Origin: Tsukamurella sp. 8F
GTDB lineage: Bacteria > Actinomycetota > Actinomycetes > Mycobacteriales > Mycobacteriaceae
Reading direction: 5' to 3'
DNA length: 43,176 nt
Assembly: GCF_029167375.1 (NCBI RefSeq)
Contig: NZ_JARFTP010000034.1
Span: 1 to 43,176 of the forward strand
Position 1 is the stretch's first letter; each line of letters starts with the position of its first letter. Below are positions 32,684 to 41,787 of the stretch, piece after piece. The position numbers were made by a program, and so were the translations under genes. A model generated the notes under the pieces. The model searched no databases, was not told where the DNA came from, and saw nothing but the letters and a program-made list of their open reading frames with translations.

Positions 32684-34432
32684 ATGGCCAGAGCAGCCGA
32701 AGCCGTGAGCGACAGCGAAGTACGCTCCACCGACGTCGATGTAGCGATTCTAGGAGGCGGCATTGCGGGTCTGACGCTCGCTCTACAGCTCAAACGCGCC
32801 TTGCCCGACCTCGACGTCCTTGTCATCGAGCGCGAGGCCCATCCGGTGCCGGAAGCCGCGCACAAGGTGGGCGAATCGAGCGTGGAAATGCAGGCCCATT
32901 ACCTGCGCGACGTGCTCGGGCTGCAGGCGCACCTCGAGAACGATCATCTCCGCAAGTTCGGGTTGCGGATCTTCTTTCCTCACGGCGACAACAGCGATAT
33001 TGCCGAGCGCGTCGAGTTCGGTCAGGTCGAGGAGGCGCCGCTAGCCACCTATCAGCTCGATCGCGGCAGACTGGAGAACTACCTCGCTCGGGCCGTAGCT
33101 GATCTCGGTGTCCGGTTCCATGACAACAGCAGGGTCCGCCACGTGGAGCTGGGCGAGGCCGACAAGCCCCACCGAGTCGAGATGACCGACCACACGGGAA
33201 GCGCGGCCGTCGTCAATGCTCGCTGGGCAATCGACGCGTCCGGTCGGGCGGCTTTGCTGAAGCGGCAGCTGGGCCTTGCGAAGCCGGTCGGGCATAAAGC
33301 CAGTTCGGCATGGTTCCGAATCGGACATCAGATAGCTGTCGACGACTGGTCATCCGACCCTGACTGGCAGGCTCGGGCCAATCTGGAACGCGGCCCCTAC
33401 GGCCGCAAGGGAGGGCCGCGATACCTGTCCACCAACCACCTGATGGGCCCTGGCTACTGGGTCTGGCTCATCCCGCTCGCGTCGGGAGCTACCAGCATCG
33501 GGATCGTCGCTGACGGGCAGATGCACCCACCCCGGGGCTTCAACACCCGCGACCGCGCTTTGGCGTGGCTCGACGCACACGAACCTCAGTGTGCGGCGGC
33601 TATCCGCCGGCATCAGGACGCGATCAAGGACTTCCGCGTCATGACGGACTACGCCTACAGCAGCAAGGCGGTGTATTCACCCCACCGCTGGTGCCTGACG
33701 GGCGAAGCGGGGGTGTCGATCGATCCGCTCTACTCCTCCGGCGGCGACCTCATGGGCATCAGCAACGGCCTGATCACCGACCTGATCCAGCGAGACTTTG
33801 CCGGCGAGGACATCACCGAGCAAGTGGTCGCCCACAATCAGGTGTACCTCGTTCTGAGTGAGATCTGGCTCGTCGCCTACGACAAGCAGTATCCGCTCAT
33901 GGGCAACGCGCAGGTGATGGTCGCAAAAGTGATTTGGGACACGATCATGTACTGGGCGGTGCCCGGGTTGCTCTTCTTCCATGAAAAGATTCCACGCCTC
34001 GGCGATAGCGCTCCGGCCATGGTGAACCTGATGCGGGCGTGGAAGATCCATGAGCGCGTGCAGAAGTTCTACCGCGAGTGGCACTCCGTAGACAACGAGC
34101 CGGCGGCCCGGGTCTTCGCAGATCCTTACACGCTTATGAAGTTCATCGTCGACCTTCATGAGGGTATGGACGCCGGCCTGCCCGATGCCGAGCTGGAACG
34201 ACAGTTCGACGCGAACGTCCGGCTCCTCGAACAAATCGCGGGACAGTTGGCGGACACCGTCGTCGCCAGCCTCAGTCGATCCGACGATCCGGCGACGGTC
34301 GCCCAGGTAGCAAGCTGGGAGGCGGACTCGATGTTGTCTGAGTTGCGCGCCCTTCACCTGCGCATGAGCGAGACGAATCCCATCGACGATGCGTGGATCA
34401 CGTTGGGCCGGCAGAGCCCTTCACTGGCCTGA
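32684..34432 (+). CDS. Flavin-dependent halogenase-like enzyme 2
   Basis: The 582-residue product is a paralog of enzyme 1. The FAD motif GGGIAG is at 24-29, HKVGES contains Lys61, and the full WVWLIP motif is at 259-264. DPLYSSGGDLMG parallels the halogenase DPxxSxG loop. The C-terminal third is helical and closely follows enzyme 1 (WDTIMYWAVPGLLFFHEK against WDTAFYWGVFGLLFFQDK). Unlike enzyme 1 it lacks the N-terminal docking-like helix. It starts after AGGGG, 10 bases past enzyme 1, in one operon with the thioesterase and PKS. Of the two it is the better halogenase candidate because the diagnostic motif is intact; two enzymes suggest two chlorination or bromination events. Confidence 0.85.
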   Translation: MARAAEAVSDSEVRSTDVDVAILGGGIAGLTLALQLKRALPDLDVLVIEREAHPVPEAAHKVGESSVEMQAHYLRDVLGLQAHLENDHLRKFGLRIFFPHGDNSDIAERVEFGQVEEAPLATYQLDRGRLENYLARAVADLGVRFHDNSRVRHVELGEADKPHRVEMTDHTGSAAVVNARWAIDASGRAALLKRQLGLAKPVGHKASSAWFRIGHQIAVDDWSSDPDWQARANLERGPYGRKGGPRYLSTNHLMGPGYWVWLIPLASGATSIGIVADGQMHPPRGFNTRDRALAWLDAHEPQCAAAIRRHQDAIKDFRVMTDYAYSSKAVYSPHRWCLTGEAGVSIDPLYSSGGDLMGISNGLITDLIQRDFAGEDITEQVVAHNQVYLVLSEIWLVAYDKQYPLMGNAQVMVAKVIWDTIMYWAVPGLLFFHEKIPRLGDSAPAMVNLMRAWKIHERVQKFYREWHSVDNEPAARVFADPYTLMKFIVDLHEGMDAGLPDAELERQFDANVRLLEQIAGQLADTVVASLSRSDDPATVAQVASWEADSMLSELRALHLRMSETNPIDDAWITLGRQSPSLA

Positions 34433-34482
34433 GAGTGGGCGCCGACGTGACGAGTCGAGCATCCAGTAACGAGAGTAACCAC

Positions 34483-35349
34483 ATGGCGACATCCATTCGG
34501 TCCCGCTTGGGAGAGCTGTCACCTGACCAGCGGGTCGGACTAGCAGAACGCCTGCGTCAAAACGCGCAGCGCCGTAGCTCCGCTTGGTTCGTCAAGCATG
34601 CCGACGACGAACGTCCAGTGCGTCTGTTCTGCTTCCCGTATGCGGGAAGCGGCGCCAGCGTATTCCACACCTGGCCAGCCCTACTTCCCGACTACGTGCA
34701 GCTGTGCGCGCTCCAGCTGCCCGGACGCGAGACTCGTCTCACCGAAAATCCCTATCGTCAGCTCCGGGCGCTGGTCAGCGACTTGGGCGATGAGATCATC
34801 CCCCTGCTGGATCGCCCCTTTGCCTTCTTCGGGCACAGCATGGGCGCGCTCGTAGCCTTCGAACTCGCGCGACAGCTGGGGGATCATGACGTCCTCCAGC
34901 CGTCTCGCCTGTTCCTTTCTGCCTTCCGCGCACCACAGCTGCCCAACCCGAACATCAAGATCTTCCACTTACCCGACGAGGTACTGAAAACTGTTCTCGC
35001 CAAGGAAGGGATGCCGAGAGGTCTGCTCGACAGCGACGAAGTCATGGCGGCACTACTGCCTGCCTTGCGCGCAGACCTCGAGGTATGCGACACCTATAAG
35101 TACGCACCGCAAGCGCCACTGTCCATACCTATCTCGATGTACGGGGGGCTCCAGGACGTACGCGTGGGTCGCGCCGACCTAGCCGCTTGGGGCGACGAAA
35201 CGTCGGCATCGTTCGATCTCACTATGCTGCCCGGTCCGCACCTGTTTCTGCAGAGTGCCCAGGAGCAGTTGGTAGCGAGTATCGCGCGAAAACTAGGCCC
35301 CCCGGCCGACCGCCCCAGAGCCACGGCGATATCGAGTCTTCACGAATGA
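34483..35349 (+). CDS. Type II thioesterase with N-terminal docking-like helix
   Basis: The 288-residue product is a GrsT/RifR-type alpha/beta hydrolase. It shows CFPYAGSGASVFHTWPALLP near the N-terminus, the nucleophile Ser119 in FGHSMG, and His253 in LPGPHLF. Such enzymes clear mis-primed carriers or release products. The first 30 residues (MATSIRSRLGELSPDQRVGL, AERLRQN) are an added helix that aligns with the N-terminus of halogenase-like enzyme 1. The ATG at 34483 is chosen because the frame upstream overlaps the halogenase end. As the only thioesterase seen in the locus, and since the PKS lacks a TE domain, it may release the chain. Confidence 0.88.
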   Translation: MATSIRSRLGELSPDQRVGLAERLRQNAQRRSSAWFVKHADDERPVRLFCFPYAGSGASVFHTWPALLPDYVQLCALQLPGRETRLTENPYRQLRALVSDLGDEIIPLLDRPFAFFGHSMGALVAFELARQLGDHDVLQPSRLFLSAFRAPQLPNPNIKIFHLPDEVLKTVLAKEGMPRGLLDSDEVMAALLPALRADLEVCDTYKYAPQAPLSIPISMYGGLQDVRVGRADLAAWGDETSASFDLTMLPGPHLFLQSAQEQLVASIARKLGPPADRPRATAISSLHE

Positions 35350-35458
35350 AACGTCGGCGGACGGCCGTCGCCCAGCAGGCGGTCAACGAGATCCACTGCG
35401 CCGCTGCGGGCCTCAACGCTCCGAAGACAAAGACAGAATCCAGGGAGGACGCTGCCAG

Positions 35459-38400
35459 ATGATCGAACAGAAGGGCCGCATGGATCGGCCCGAGCCGCTC
35501 GCGATCGTAGGAATCGGCTGCCACTTCCCAGGGGGCGCAACAACTCCGAGCAAGTTCTGGGATCTGCTCTGCGCTGGCGTCGACGCCACCTCGGAGGTGC
35601 CCGAGAACCGGTGGGAGTCGCGCAAGTTCTACGACCCCGACAGCGGGAAGCTCGGCAAGATGTCGACGACCCGAGGCGGCTTCCTCGACCGAGTCGACCA
35701 GTTCGACGCTCATTTCTTCGGAATCGCTCCGCGGGAGGCGATCTGGATCGATCCGCAGCAGAGGCTGTTGCTACGGGCGGCGTGGGAGGCGTTCGAAGAC
35801 GCTGGACAGCCGGCGGACCAACTCGCTGGTAGCGACACCGGGGTGTTCATGGCGGGGTTCACCCTGGATTACAACCTGCTGCAAAACTACGGAGTGCAAA
35901 GCCGCTACGAACTCGACTCGCACTCCGCGACGGGAATGATGTCGACGATGCTGTCCAATCGACTCTCGTATTCCTTCGACTTCCGCGGCCCCAGCCTTAC
36001 CGTTGACACGGCCTGCTCAGGATCGCTCGTCGCGGTACACCTTGCAGCACAGTCGATCTGGAACGGCGAATGCTCGATGGCTCTCGCCGGAGGCGCAAGC
36101 GTGATCCTCGCACCGAATATGACGATCGCCGAGTCCAAGGGCGGCTTCCTCAGCGCCGATGGGCGGTGCAAGGCGTTCGACGCCAGCGCCGACGGCTACG
36201 CCCGGGGCGAGGGAGCGGGGGTTGTCTTGCTGAAACCGTTGAGCCGCGCACAGGCCGACTGCGACGACATCTACGCACTGCTCGTCGGAAGTGCGGTCAC
36301 TCAAGACGGCCGCACCAACGGAATCACCGTGCCCAACGGTGACTCTCAAGCCGAAGCGATGCGCGTCGCATGCGCTCGCGGCGGGGTAGAGCCGCGCCAA
36401 GTGAGCTACGTCGAGGCGCACGGCACTGGCACTCCACTCGGAGATCCCATCGAAGCCACGGCCATCAGCAGTGTCTTTGCTCAAGACCCTTGTCGTGACC
36501 CTGTCCTGGTCAGCTCGGTCAAGACCAATATCGGACATCTCGAAGCTGCCGCAGGCGTAGCCGGCCTGATCAAGACCGCACTGGTTCTGAAGAACGGACA
36601 GGTTCCCGGACACCTGCACCTGAACGAACCGAACCCCGCAATCGATTTCGACGAGCTGGGTATTCGTGTACCAGCGGAGCTCGAAACGCTGCCGGACGAG
36701 GCAGCCCCCCGGTTCGCCGGCGTCAACTCGTTCGGTTTCGGAGGTACCGTGTCGCACGCCGTCTTGCAGAGCGCACCGGCACTCGCACCGCAGACTACCG
36801 ACGAAACCGCCCCGCGGGAGGGCACCCCTCGGCTGCTGACGCTGTCCGCCAAGAGCGCTCCGGCGCTGCGTGATGTTGCAGCATCCATGTCCGACCGCCT
36901 CCTTGAGCCAGGCGGCAGCCTCGACGACATCGCCTTCTCGTGCAACGTCCGGCGAACACATCATGAGCACCGCCTGTCCGTGGTCGCGAGCGACGCGGTC
37001 GAGGTCCGCGAACGCCTGGCGGAGTTCGCTGGGGGAGAGGAGCATCCGGACGTGGTCACTGGACGGGCCCGAGTTGGATCGACACCTCCGAAACTGGCGT
37101 TCGTGTTCACTGGCATGGGCCCCCAGTGGTGGGCGATGGCCCGTCAGTTGCTCGACTCGGAACCCGTGTTCCGTGATGCAGTCCAAAGATGTGATGACGA
37201 GCTACGGAGATACACCGGTCGCTCCCTGATGAGTGAGATGCTTGCCTCGGAGGACGAGTCTCGCATGTCCGAGACCGAGGTCTCGCAGCCGGCAAACTTC
37301 GCTGTCCAGGTGGGCCTGACCGACCTCTGGCGGGCACGCGGAATCACTCCGGACGCGGTCATCGGCCACAGCACGGGAGAGGTTGCGGCACAGTACATCG
37401 CCGGCGTGCTGAGCTTCGAAGATGCGGTCAAAGTCGTCTACCACCGCAGCAGACTCCAACAGCGCACATCAGGCCAGGGCCGGATGCTTGCGGTGGGTAT
37501 GACGCCGGAGACACTCAATCAGGCGGTCGCTGACGCTGGACCACTCGTCTCTGTGGCCGCGATCAACGGCCCGAGCGCAGTGACGATCGCCGGTGAATCC
37601 GCAGCCCTGGAAAACATGGCCGACCAACTGGAGACCTTCGGAGTCTTCCACCGCTTCCTCGACGTAGCAGTCCCGTTCCATAGTCATTACATGGATCCCC
37701 TCCGAGCGGAGCTCGTAGACGGACTGCAAGACATCACCCCTCGGTCCGCGACAGTCCCGCTGTACTCGACGGTGACCGGAACTCGGATCAATGGTCGGGC
37801 GGCCGACGCCGAGTACTGGTGGCAAAACGTCCGAGCCACCGTGTTGTTCGCGTCCGCATTCAGCCAGATGGTCAGCGACGGGTACACCCACATCGTCGAG
37901 ATCGGACCGCACCCCGTCCTGGCCAGCTCGATGCGGGAGCTGCTCGCCGACGGCGAGGGGCTGCTCGTGCCCTCTCTTCGTCGGAATGGAGACGACCACA
38001 GAGTCCTCCTGCAATCGCTCGGTGCATTGCACAATCACGGGCACCGGCCAGACTGGAGCACACTCCATCACCCGTCGGCGAAGTACGTGAAGCTGCCGAC
38101 GTATCCGTGGCAACTCGAGACGTTCTGGAACGAGTCAGCCGAGGCGAGGGAGGATCGCCACTACGCTCAGGTCCATCCACTACTGGGCCAAAGGATGAAC
38201 GCGTCCCACCACACGTGGGAGCTTGAGGTCAGCGCATCGCACCCCGCGTTCCTGACCGATCACCGGATCCAGAACAGTACGCTGTTGCCTGGCGCAGCCT
38301 TTATCGAGATGTCGTTGGCAGCGGGACGTGACGTCTACGGCCTCGGCGTTGGCGACCTAAGCATCGAGGATCTTACGTTCCACAGGGCGCTGATTCTGAG

Positions 38401-41062
38401 CGACGCGTCAGACGCGCGGCTGCGGACAATCCTCTACGAGAGTGATGCTCGCGTAGAGATCGCGAGCTTCGTCGCCCTCCCCAACGGGACGCGGGAATGG
38501 ACCATTCACGCCACAGCAAAGCTCAACCTGCGGACCGCAGCTGCGGGTCACAACGAGTTGGCGGCCGTCCGCAGCGAGTGCCAGATACAAATCGGCCGCT
38601 CCGACTTCTACGATCAGACGTCGGAGATGGGTTTTCAATACGGCCCATCATTCCAGCCGGTGCAAGAGATCGCTTACGGGCAGGGGATCGCGATGGGCAC
38701 CCTTGAGGTGCCTACGGCGATCGCCGACGAACTCGGGGACTACCTATTCCACCCATCACTGGTGGACGGGGCATTCCAGGTCCTGCTGACAGCCGCTACT
38801 CCGGCTGACTCAGATGCAACCCGCTCCACACCGTTCCTGCCGGTGGGGCTGCGGCGGGTCGACGTCCTGGCGCCCCCGACGAGGACCATGGTGGCCGTCG
38901 CTCATGTGGTCGAGGCCGACGACGCTCACATAGTCAGCGATATCACGCTCAGCGACACGGACGGCAGGATCCTGGTCAGACTATGCGGCTTTCACGCCCA
39001 GTCTCTCCAGACCACGACTGCGTTGTCGACCGAGCGAATCGACCGAGACCTACTGGAACTGCAGTGGCAGAAGGCATCCCGTAATGACGTAGATCGGAGC
39101 GCCGGCGAGGAGGACGCTGCGGCATGGCTCATCTTCGCCGATCGAACCGGCGTCGCCGCTGAAATAGCGCAGATGCTGCAGAGCGATGGGGTCCGAGTCT
39201 TCACGGTCGCACGAAACAACAGTGGACCTCGCGATCTTGGAACGGTTCAGGACTCGTTCTCCATCGACCCTGCCGACCCCGAGCAGTACAAATCCGTGGT
39301 CCGCGCCCTGAACAACACCCCGATAGCCAACGTCATTCACCTGTGGAGCCTCGATGCTCCGGCGGATGACGGCTCGGTCGACGGTTCCGCACTGGCATCC
39401 CAGGATTTCGGCTCGCAATCGGTCATGCTTCTGATCCAGGCAATCTCGGCCGAACTGGGCCAGCTACCTAAGGTTTGGTTGGCAACCCGAGGTGCACAAG
39501 CAGTAGGGACTGGTGAAGCACCGCCCCACATCGATCAGGCGGCAATGTGGGGGCTAGCGAGAGTCGTTGGACACCAGGAGTTCACGAGCCTCTGGGGTGG
39601 CATATGCGACCTCGACCCGGACTCGACCGCGGCGACCCAGGGACGCGCGCTGCTCGAAGAGGTGATCCACTCCGACGGGGAGGATCAAATCGCATTCCGG
39701 CAGGACGAGAGGTACATCCTGCGACTGTCGGAGGTCAGCGGCCTCAAGCGACCTTTCCCCGCAAGCATGCGAGAGAATGGAACCTACCTCGTCACCGGTG
39801 GCCTCGGGGCCCTAGGGTTGCTCGTGGCGCGGTTCCTGGTCGAAAACGGCGCACGCGACATCGCCCTGACGAGTCGCAGCGGTCTTCCGCCGCGAAACTG
39901 CTGGAGCACGGTCGAAACGTCACATCCTCAACGTCACCTCATCGACGCCGTCGTCGAACTTGAATCGAAGGGAGCCCGGATACACGTAGCAGCCGTGGAC
40001 GTCGCTGACGACGCCCAGATGCGCGCCTGGCTCGACGACTACTACAGGAGCGGAATGCCTCCTGTACATGGCGTCGTTCACACTGCCGGAGTTGTGTCGG
40101 ACGAGCTGCTTATCCGAATGAACACCGCCGACTTCCATCGTGTCCTGCGCCCGAAGATTGGTGGCGGCCAGGTGCTCGACAGGCTGTTCGGCGACGCCGA
40201 CCTCGATTTCTTCGTCCTGTTCTCTTCCGTGGGGTCGGTGATCGCATCGCCAGGACAAGCAAACTACGCCGCCGGCAATGCATACCTGGACGCTCTAGCG
40301 CACCACCGGCGAAGCCGTGGGCTTCGTGCTCTTAGCATCGGCTGGGGTCCATGGTCGATCGGAATGGTCAAAGATCTAGATCTAGAACAGGTGTACGCGC
40401 GCCGCGGCATCGGCCTTATCACCCCGGAATCTGGCATGCACATCCTCGGCCGACTGCTGAACCAGGCTGTCCCGCACACCGTGGCAATCACTGTGGACTG
40501 GGAGGTTGCTCAGGAATCGTCCTTCGCTGGGAACCCACCACCCATGTTCTCCCTGCTCGGACCAAGCGGACAAAATGGCCAGGGCGACCTCGTCGGAGCG
40601 AGCGACGCCCCCCTTAGAGAGCTGCAAAGCGCGGAGCCCGGCGAGCGGTTCCCGATCTTGGTTCGTCACCTGGGGGCGATGGTGTCTGCAGTCCTGGGCC
40701 TCGAGGTCGAGCAAGTACCGATTGATGAGAATCTCAACAGCCTCGGCTTCGACTCGATGATGGCTCTCGAACTGAAGCGCCGCGTCGAAATCGGACTGCA
40801 AGCAGACGTGTCGGTCCTCGAGCTCCTTCAGGGAATAACGATCACGAGCCTGGCCCAGGCTCTGATGTCTGACCTGCTGATGCCCACGGACGCACCGCCC
40901 GCGGACCAGACAACCGCGTCCACCGCGGAGGATCACCAGATCGACGCTGAGCTGGATGAACTAGAGCAACTCCTCGCTTCCGCGGATCCGTCTGAAATCG
41001 AACAGCTTCTCAAAGAGGTCGAAGGCGGTGCGCTTGGAGCCGCACCGGGAAGCGGTTCATGA
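35459..41062 (+). CDS. Single-module type I PKS, KS-AT-DH-KR-ACP
   Basis: The 1867-residue megasynthase has the following domains. KS, about 12-440, with Cys186 (DTACSGS), His321 (EAHGTGT) and His360 (NIGHLE). AT, about 545-860, with GHSTGE and Ser638; the specificity region reads VPFHSHYMDPL, which has Phe as in malonyl-type ATs. DH, about 905-1190, with His935 in DHRIQNSTLLPG (the usual Gly is Asn) and Asp1103 in VDGAFQ. KR, with GGLGALG at 1447-1453 and Tyr1603 in QANYAAGN. ACP, with Ser1766 in LGFDSMMAL. An acidic helical tail lies at about 1824-1857 (ELDELEQLLASADPSEIEQL). There is no ER, TE or PPTase. One module with reduction and dehydration suggests an iterative synthase making a polyene or aromatic product. 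It starts after GGGAGG. Confidence 0.95.
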   Translation: MIEQKGRMDRPEPLAIVGIGCHFPGGATTPSKFWDLLCAGVDATSEVPENRWESRKFYDPDSGKLGKMSTTRGGFLDRVDQFDAHFFGIAPREAIWIDPQQRLLLRAAWEAFEDAGQPADQLAGSDTGVFMAGFTLDYNLLQNYGVQSRYELDSHSATGMMSTMLSNRLSYSFDFRGPSLTVDTACSGSLVAVHLAAQSIWNGECSMALAGGASVILAPNMTIAESKGGFLSADGRCKAFDASADGYARGEGAGVVLLKPLSRAQADCDDIYALLVGSAVTQDGRTNGITVPNGDSQAEAMRVACARGGVEPRQVSYVEAHGTGTPLGDPIEATAISSVFAQDPCRDPVLVSSVKTNIGHLEAAAGVAGLIKTALVLKNGQVPGHLHLNEPNPAIDFDELGIRVPAELETLPDEAAPRFAGVNSFGFGGTVSHAVLQSAPALAPQTTDETAPREGTPRLLTLSAKSAPALRDVAASMSDRLLEPGGSLDDIAFSCNVRRTHHEHRLSVVASDAVEVRERLAEFAGGEEHPDVVTGRARVGSTPPKLAFVFTGMGPQWWAMARQLLDSEPVFRDAVQRCDDELRRYTGRSLMSEMLASEDESRMSETEVSQPANFAVQVGLTDLWRARGITPDAVIGHSTGEVAAQYIAGVLSFEDAVKVVYHRSRLQQRTSGQGRMLAVGMTPETLNQAVADAGPLVSVAAINGPSAVTIAGESAALENMADQLETFGVFHRFLDVAVPFHSHYMDPLRAELVDGLQDITPRSATVPLYSTVTGTRINGRAADAEYWWQNVRATVLFASAFSQMVSDGYTHIVEIGPHPVLASSMRELLADGEGLLVPSLRRNGDDHRVLLQSLGALHNHGHRPDWSTLHHPSAKYVKLPTYPWQLETFWNESAEAREDRHYAQVHPLLGQRMNASHHTWELEVSASHPAFLTDHRIQNSTLLPGAAFIEMSLAAGRDVYGLGVGDLSIEDLTFHRALILSDASDARLRTILYESDARVEIASFVALPNGTREWTIHATAKLNLRTAAAGHNELAAVRSECQIQIGRSDFYDQTSEMGFQYGPSFQPVQEIAYGQGIAMGTLEVPTAIADELGDYLFHPSLVDGAFQVLLTAATPADSDATRSTPFLPVGLRRVDVLAPPTRTMVAVAHVVEADDAHIVSDITLSDTDGRILVRLCGFHAQSLQTTTALSTERIDRDLLELQWQKASRNDVDRSAGEEDAAAWLIFADRTGVAAEIAQMLQSDGVRVFTVARNNSGPRDLGTVQDSFSIDPADPEQYKSVVRALNNTPIANVIHLWSLDAPADDGSVDGSALASQDFGSQSVMLLIQAISAELGQLPKVWLATRGAQAVGTGEAPPHIDQAAMWGLARVVGHQEFTSLWGGICDLDPDSTAATQGRALLEEVIHSDGEDQIAFRQDERYILRLSEVSGLKRPFPASMRENGTYLVTGGLGALGLLVARFLVENGARDIALTSRSGLPPRNCWSTVETSHPQRHLIDAVVELESKGARIHVAAVDVADDAQMRAWLDDYYRSGMPPVHGVVHTAGVVSDELLIRMNTADFHRVLRPKIGGGQVLDRLFGDADLDFFVLFSSVGSVIASPGQANYAAGNAYLDALAHHRRSRGLRALSIGWGPWSIGMVKDLDLEQVYARRGIGLITPESGMHILGRLLNQAVPHTVAITVDWEVAQESSFAGNPPPMFSLLGPSGQNGQGDLVGASDAPLRELQSAEPGERFPILVRHLGAMVSAVLGLEVEQVPIDENLNSLGFDSMMALELKRRVEIGLQADVSVLELLQGITITSLAQALMSDLLMPTDAPPADQTTASTAEDHQIDAELDELEQLLASADPSEIEQLLKEVEGGALGAAPGSGS

Positions 41063-41150
41063 ACTGTGCTGGCGCGCAAAATGACGAGGGGTGCCGATCC
41101 TCCATCGTCCAGTTGATCCGGCAGCACGTCGATATTGAAAGGAGCACCCG

Positions 41151-41408
41151 TTGCCCTACGTAGTAACCGCGCCGTGCATAGGAACCAAAGACGCATCGTG
41201 CCACAGTGCCTGCCCGGTAGACGCGATTCACCCTTCGCCCGATGAGGCCGAGTTCGATTCAAGCGAACAGGTCTACATCGACCCGACGGTGTGTATCGAC
41301 TGCGGGGCGTGCGAACCAGCGTGTCCGGTCGAGGCCATCTACTTCGATGGCGAAGTGCCAACCGAATGGCAGTCGTCGATCGCTGCGAATGAGGCGTACT
41401 TCGACTAG
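41151..41408 (+). CDS. 7Fe (3Fe-4S/4Fe-4S) ferredoxin
   Basis: The 85-residue product carries two cluster motifs: Cys9, Cys17 and Cys21 (CIGTKDASCHSACP) and Cys48, Cys51, Cys54 and Cys58 (CIDCGACEPACP). All seven ligands of the FdxA-type 7Fe ferredoxin are present. The start is TTG at 41151, after AAAGGAG; there is no nearer ATG or GTG in frame. It ends the + strand operon, 88 bases after the PKS. It is a plausible electron donor to the P450 at 16782 and would link the two halves of the locus. No ferredoxin reductase is encoded here. Confidence 0.88.
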   Translation: MPYVVTAPCIGTKDASCHSACPVDAIHPSPDEAEFDSSEQVYIDPTVCIDCGACEPACPVEAIYFDGEVPTEWQSSIAANEAYFD

Positions 41409-41720
41409 CGGCGCGAGCGTCGTCAAAGCCTAGGTGGCCTGCCCGAAGTCATCGCCGAAAAGGTCGCCGCGACGCCGCGGCGCCCGGAAGTGGGGAGCTC
41501 GCACGGGCACTCGCCGAGGGGCGGGTAGCTGCCACGCAGCAGGGGCGATGTTGATGTCGGCGTGTGCGGCGCGGCAAGAGCGCGTTGGTTCAGGTGCTCG
41601 CTAGCCGCCTCACGGGAGGGTGCAACGTCCTCGCCGAATGCTACGCGACGAGCCGGAGCCGCGGGGTGCGGTCTACTTCTACGTTGCGGGCGCGCGGTTC
41701 GGCCCCCAGCCGATCTCATG
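41409..41720. other. Intergenic region after the ferredoxin gene
   Basis: No gene is supported in these 312 bases. It has high-GC hairpin-prone sequence near 41460-41490 (GCCGCGACGCCGCGGC) that might end the PKS operon transcript. Confidence 0.35.
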
Positions 41721-41762
41721 CGTGTTGGATGACTCAACATGCTAGTGTTGACTCATCCAACA
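41721..41762. promoter_or_regulatory. Large inverted repeat before the right-flank gene
   Basis: The arms GTGTTGGATGACTCAACA (41721-41738) and TGTTGACTCATCCAACAC (41745-41762) are inverted complements with a single mismatch over a 6-base centre. Each arm is itself an imperfect palindrome (GTTG...CAAC). A TTGACT within the right arm could serve as a -35 box. It ends 25 bases before the start ATG at 41788. This looks like a paired operator for a dimeric repressor. Confidence 0.65.
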
Positions 41763-41787
41763 CACTGGCAAGCGGAAGGCACAACGA

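Noticed and set aside
35459-41062. The PKS as an enediyne PKS, because of the DUF1702 neighbours
   Set aside because: The order is KS-AT-DH-KR-ACP with no integrated PPTase, and no UnbU/UnbV-like membrane or FG-GAP/ASPIC proteins or hotdog thioesterase is present.
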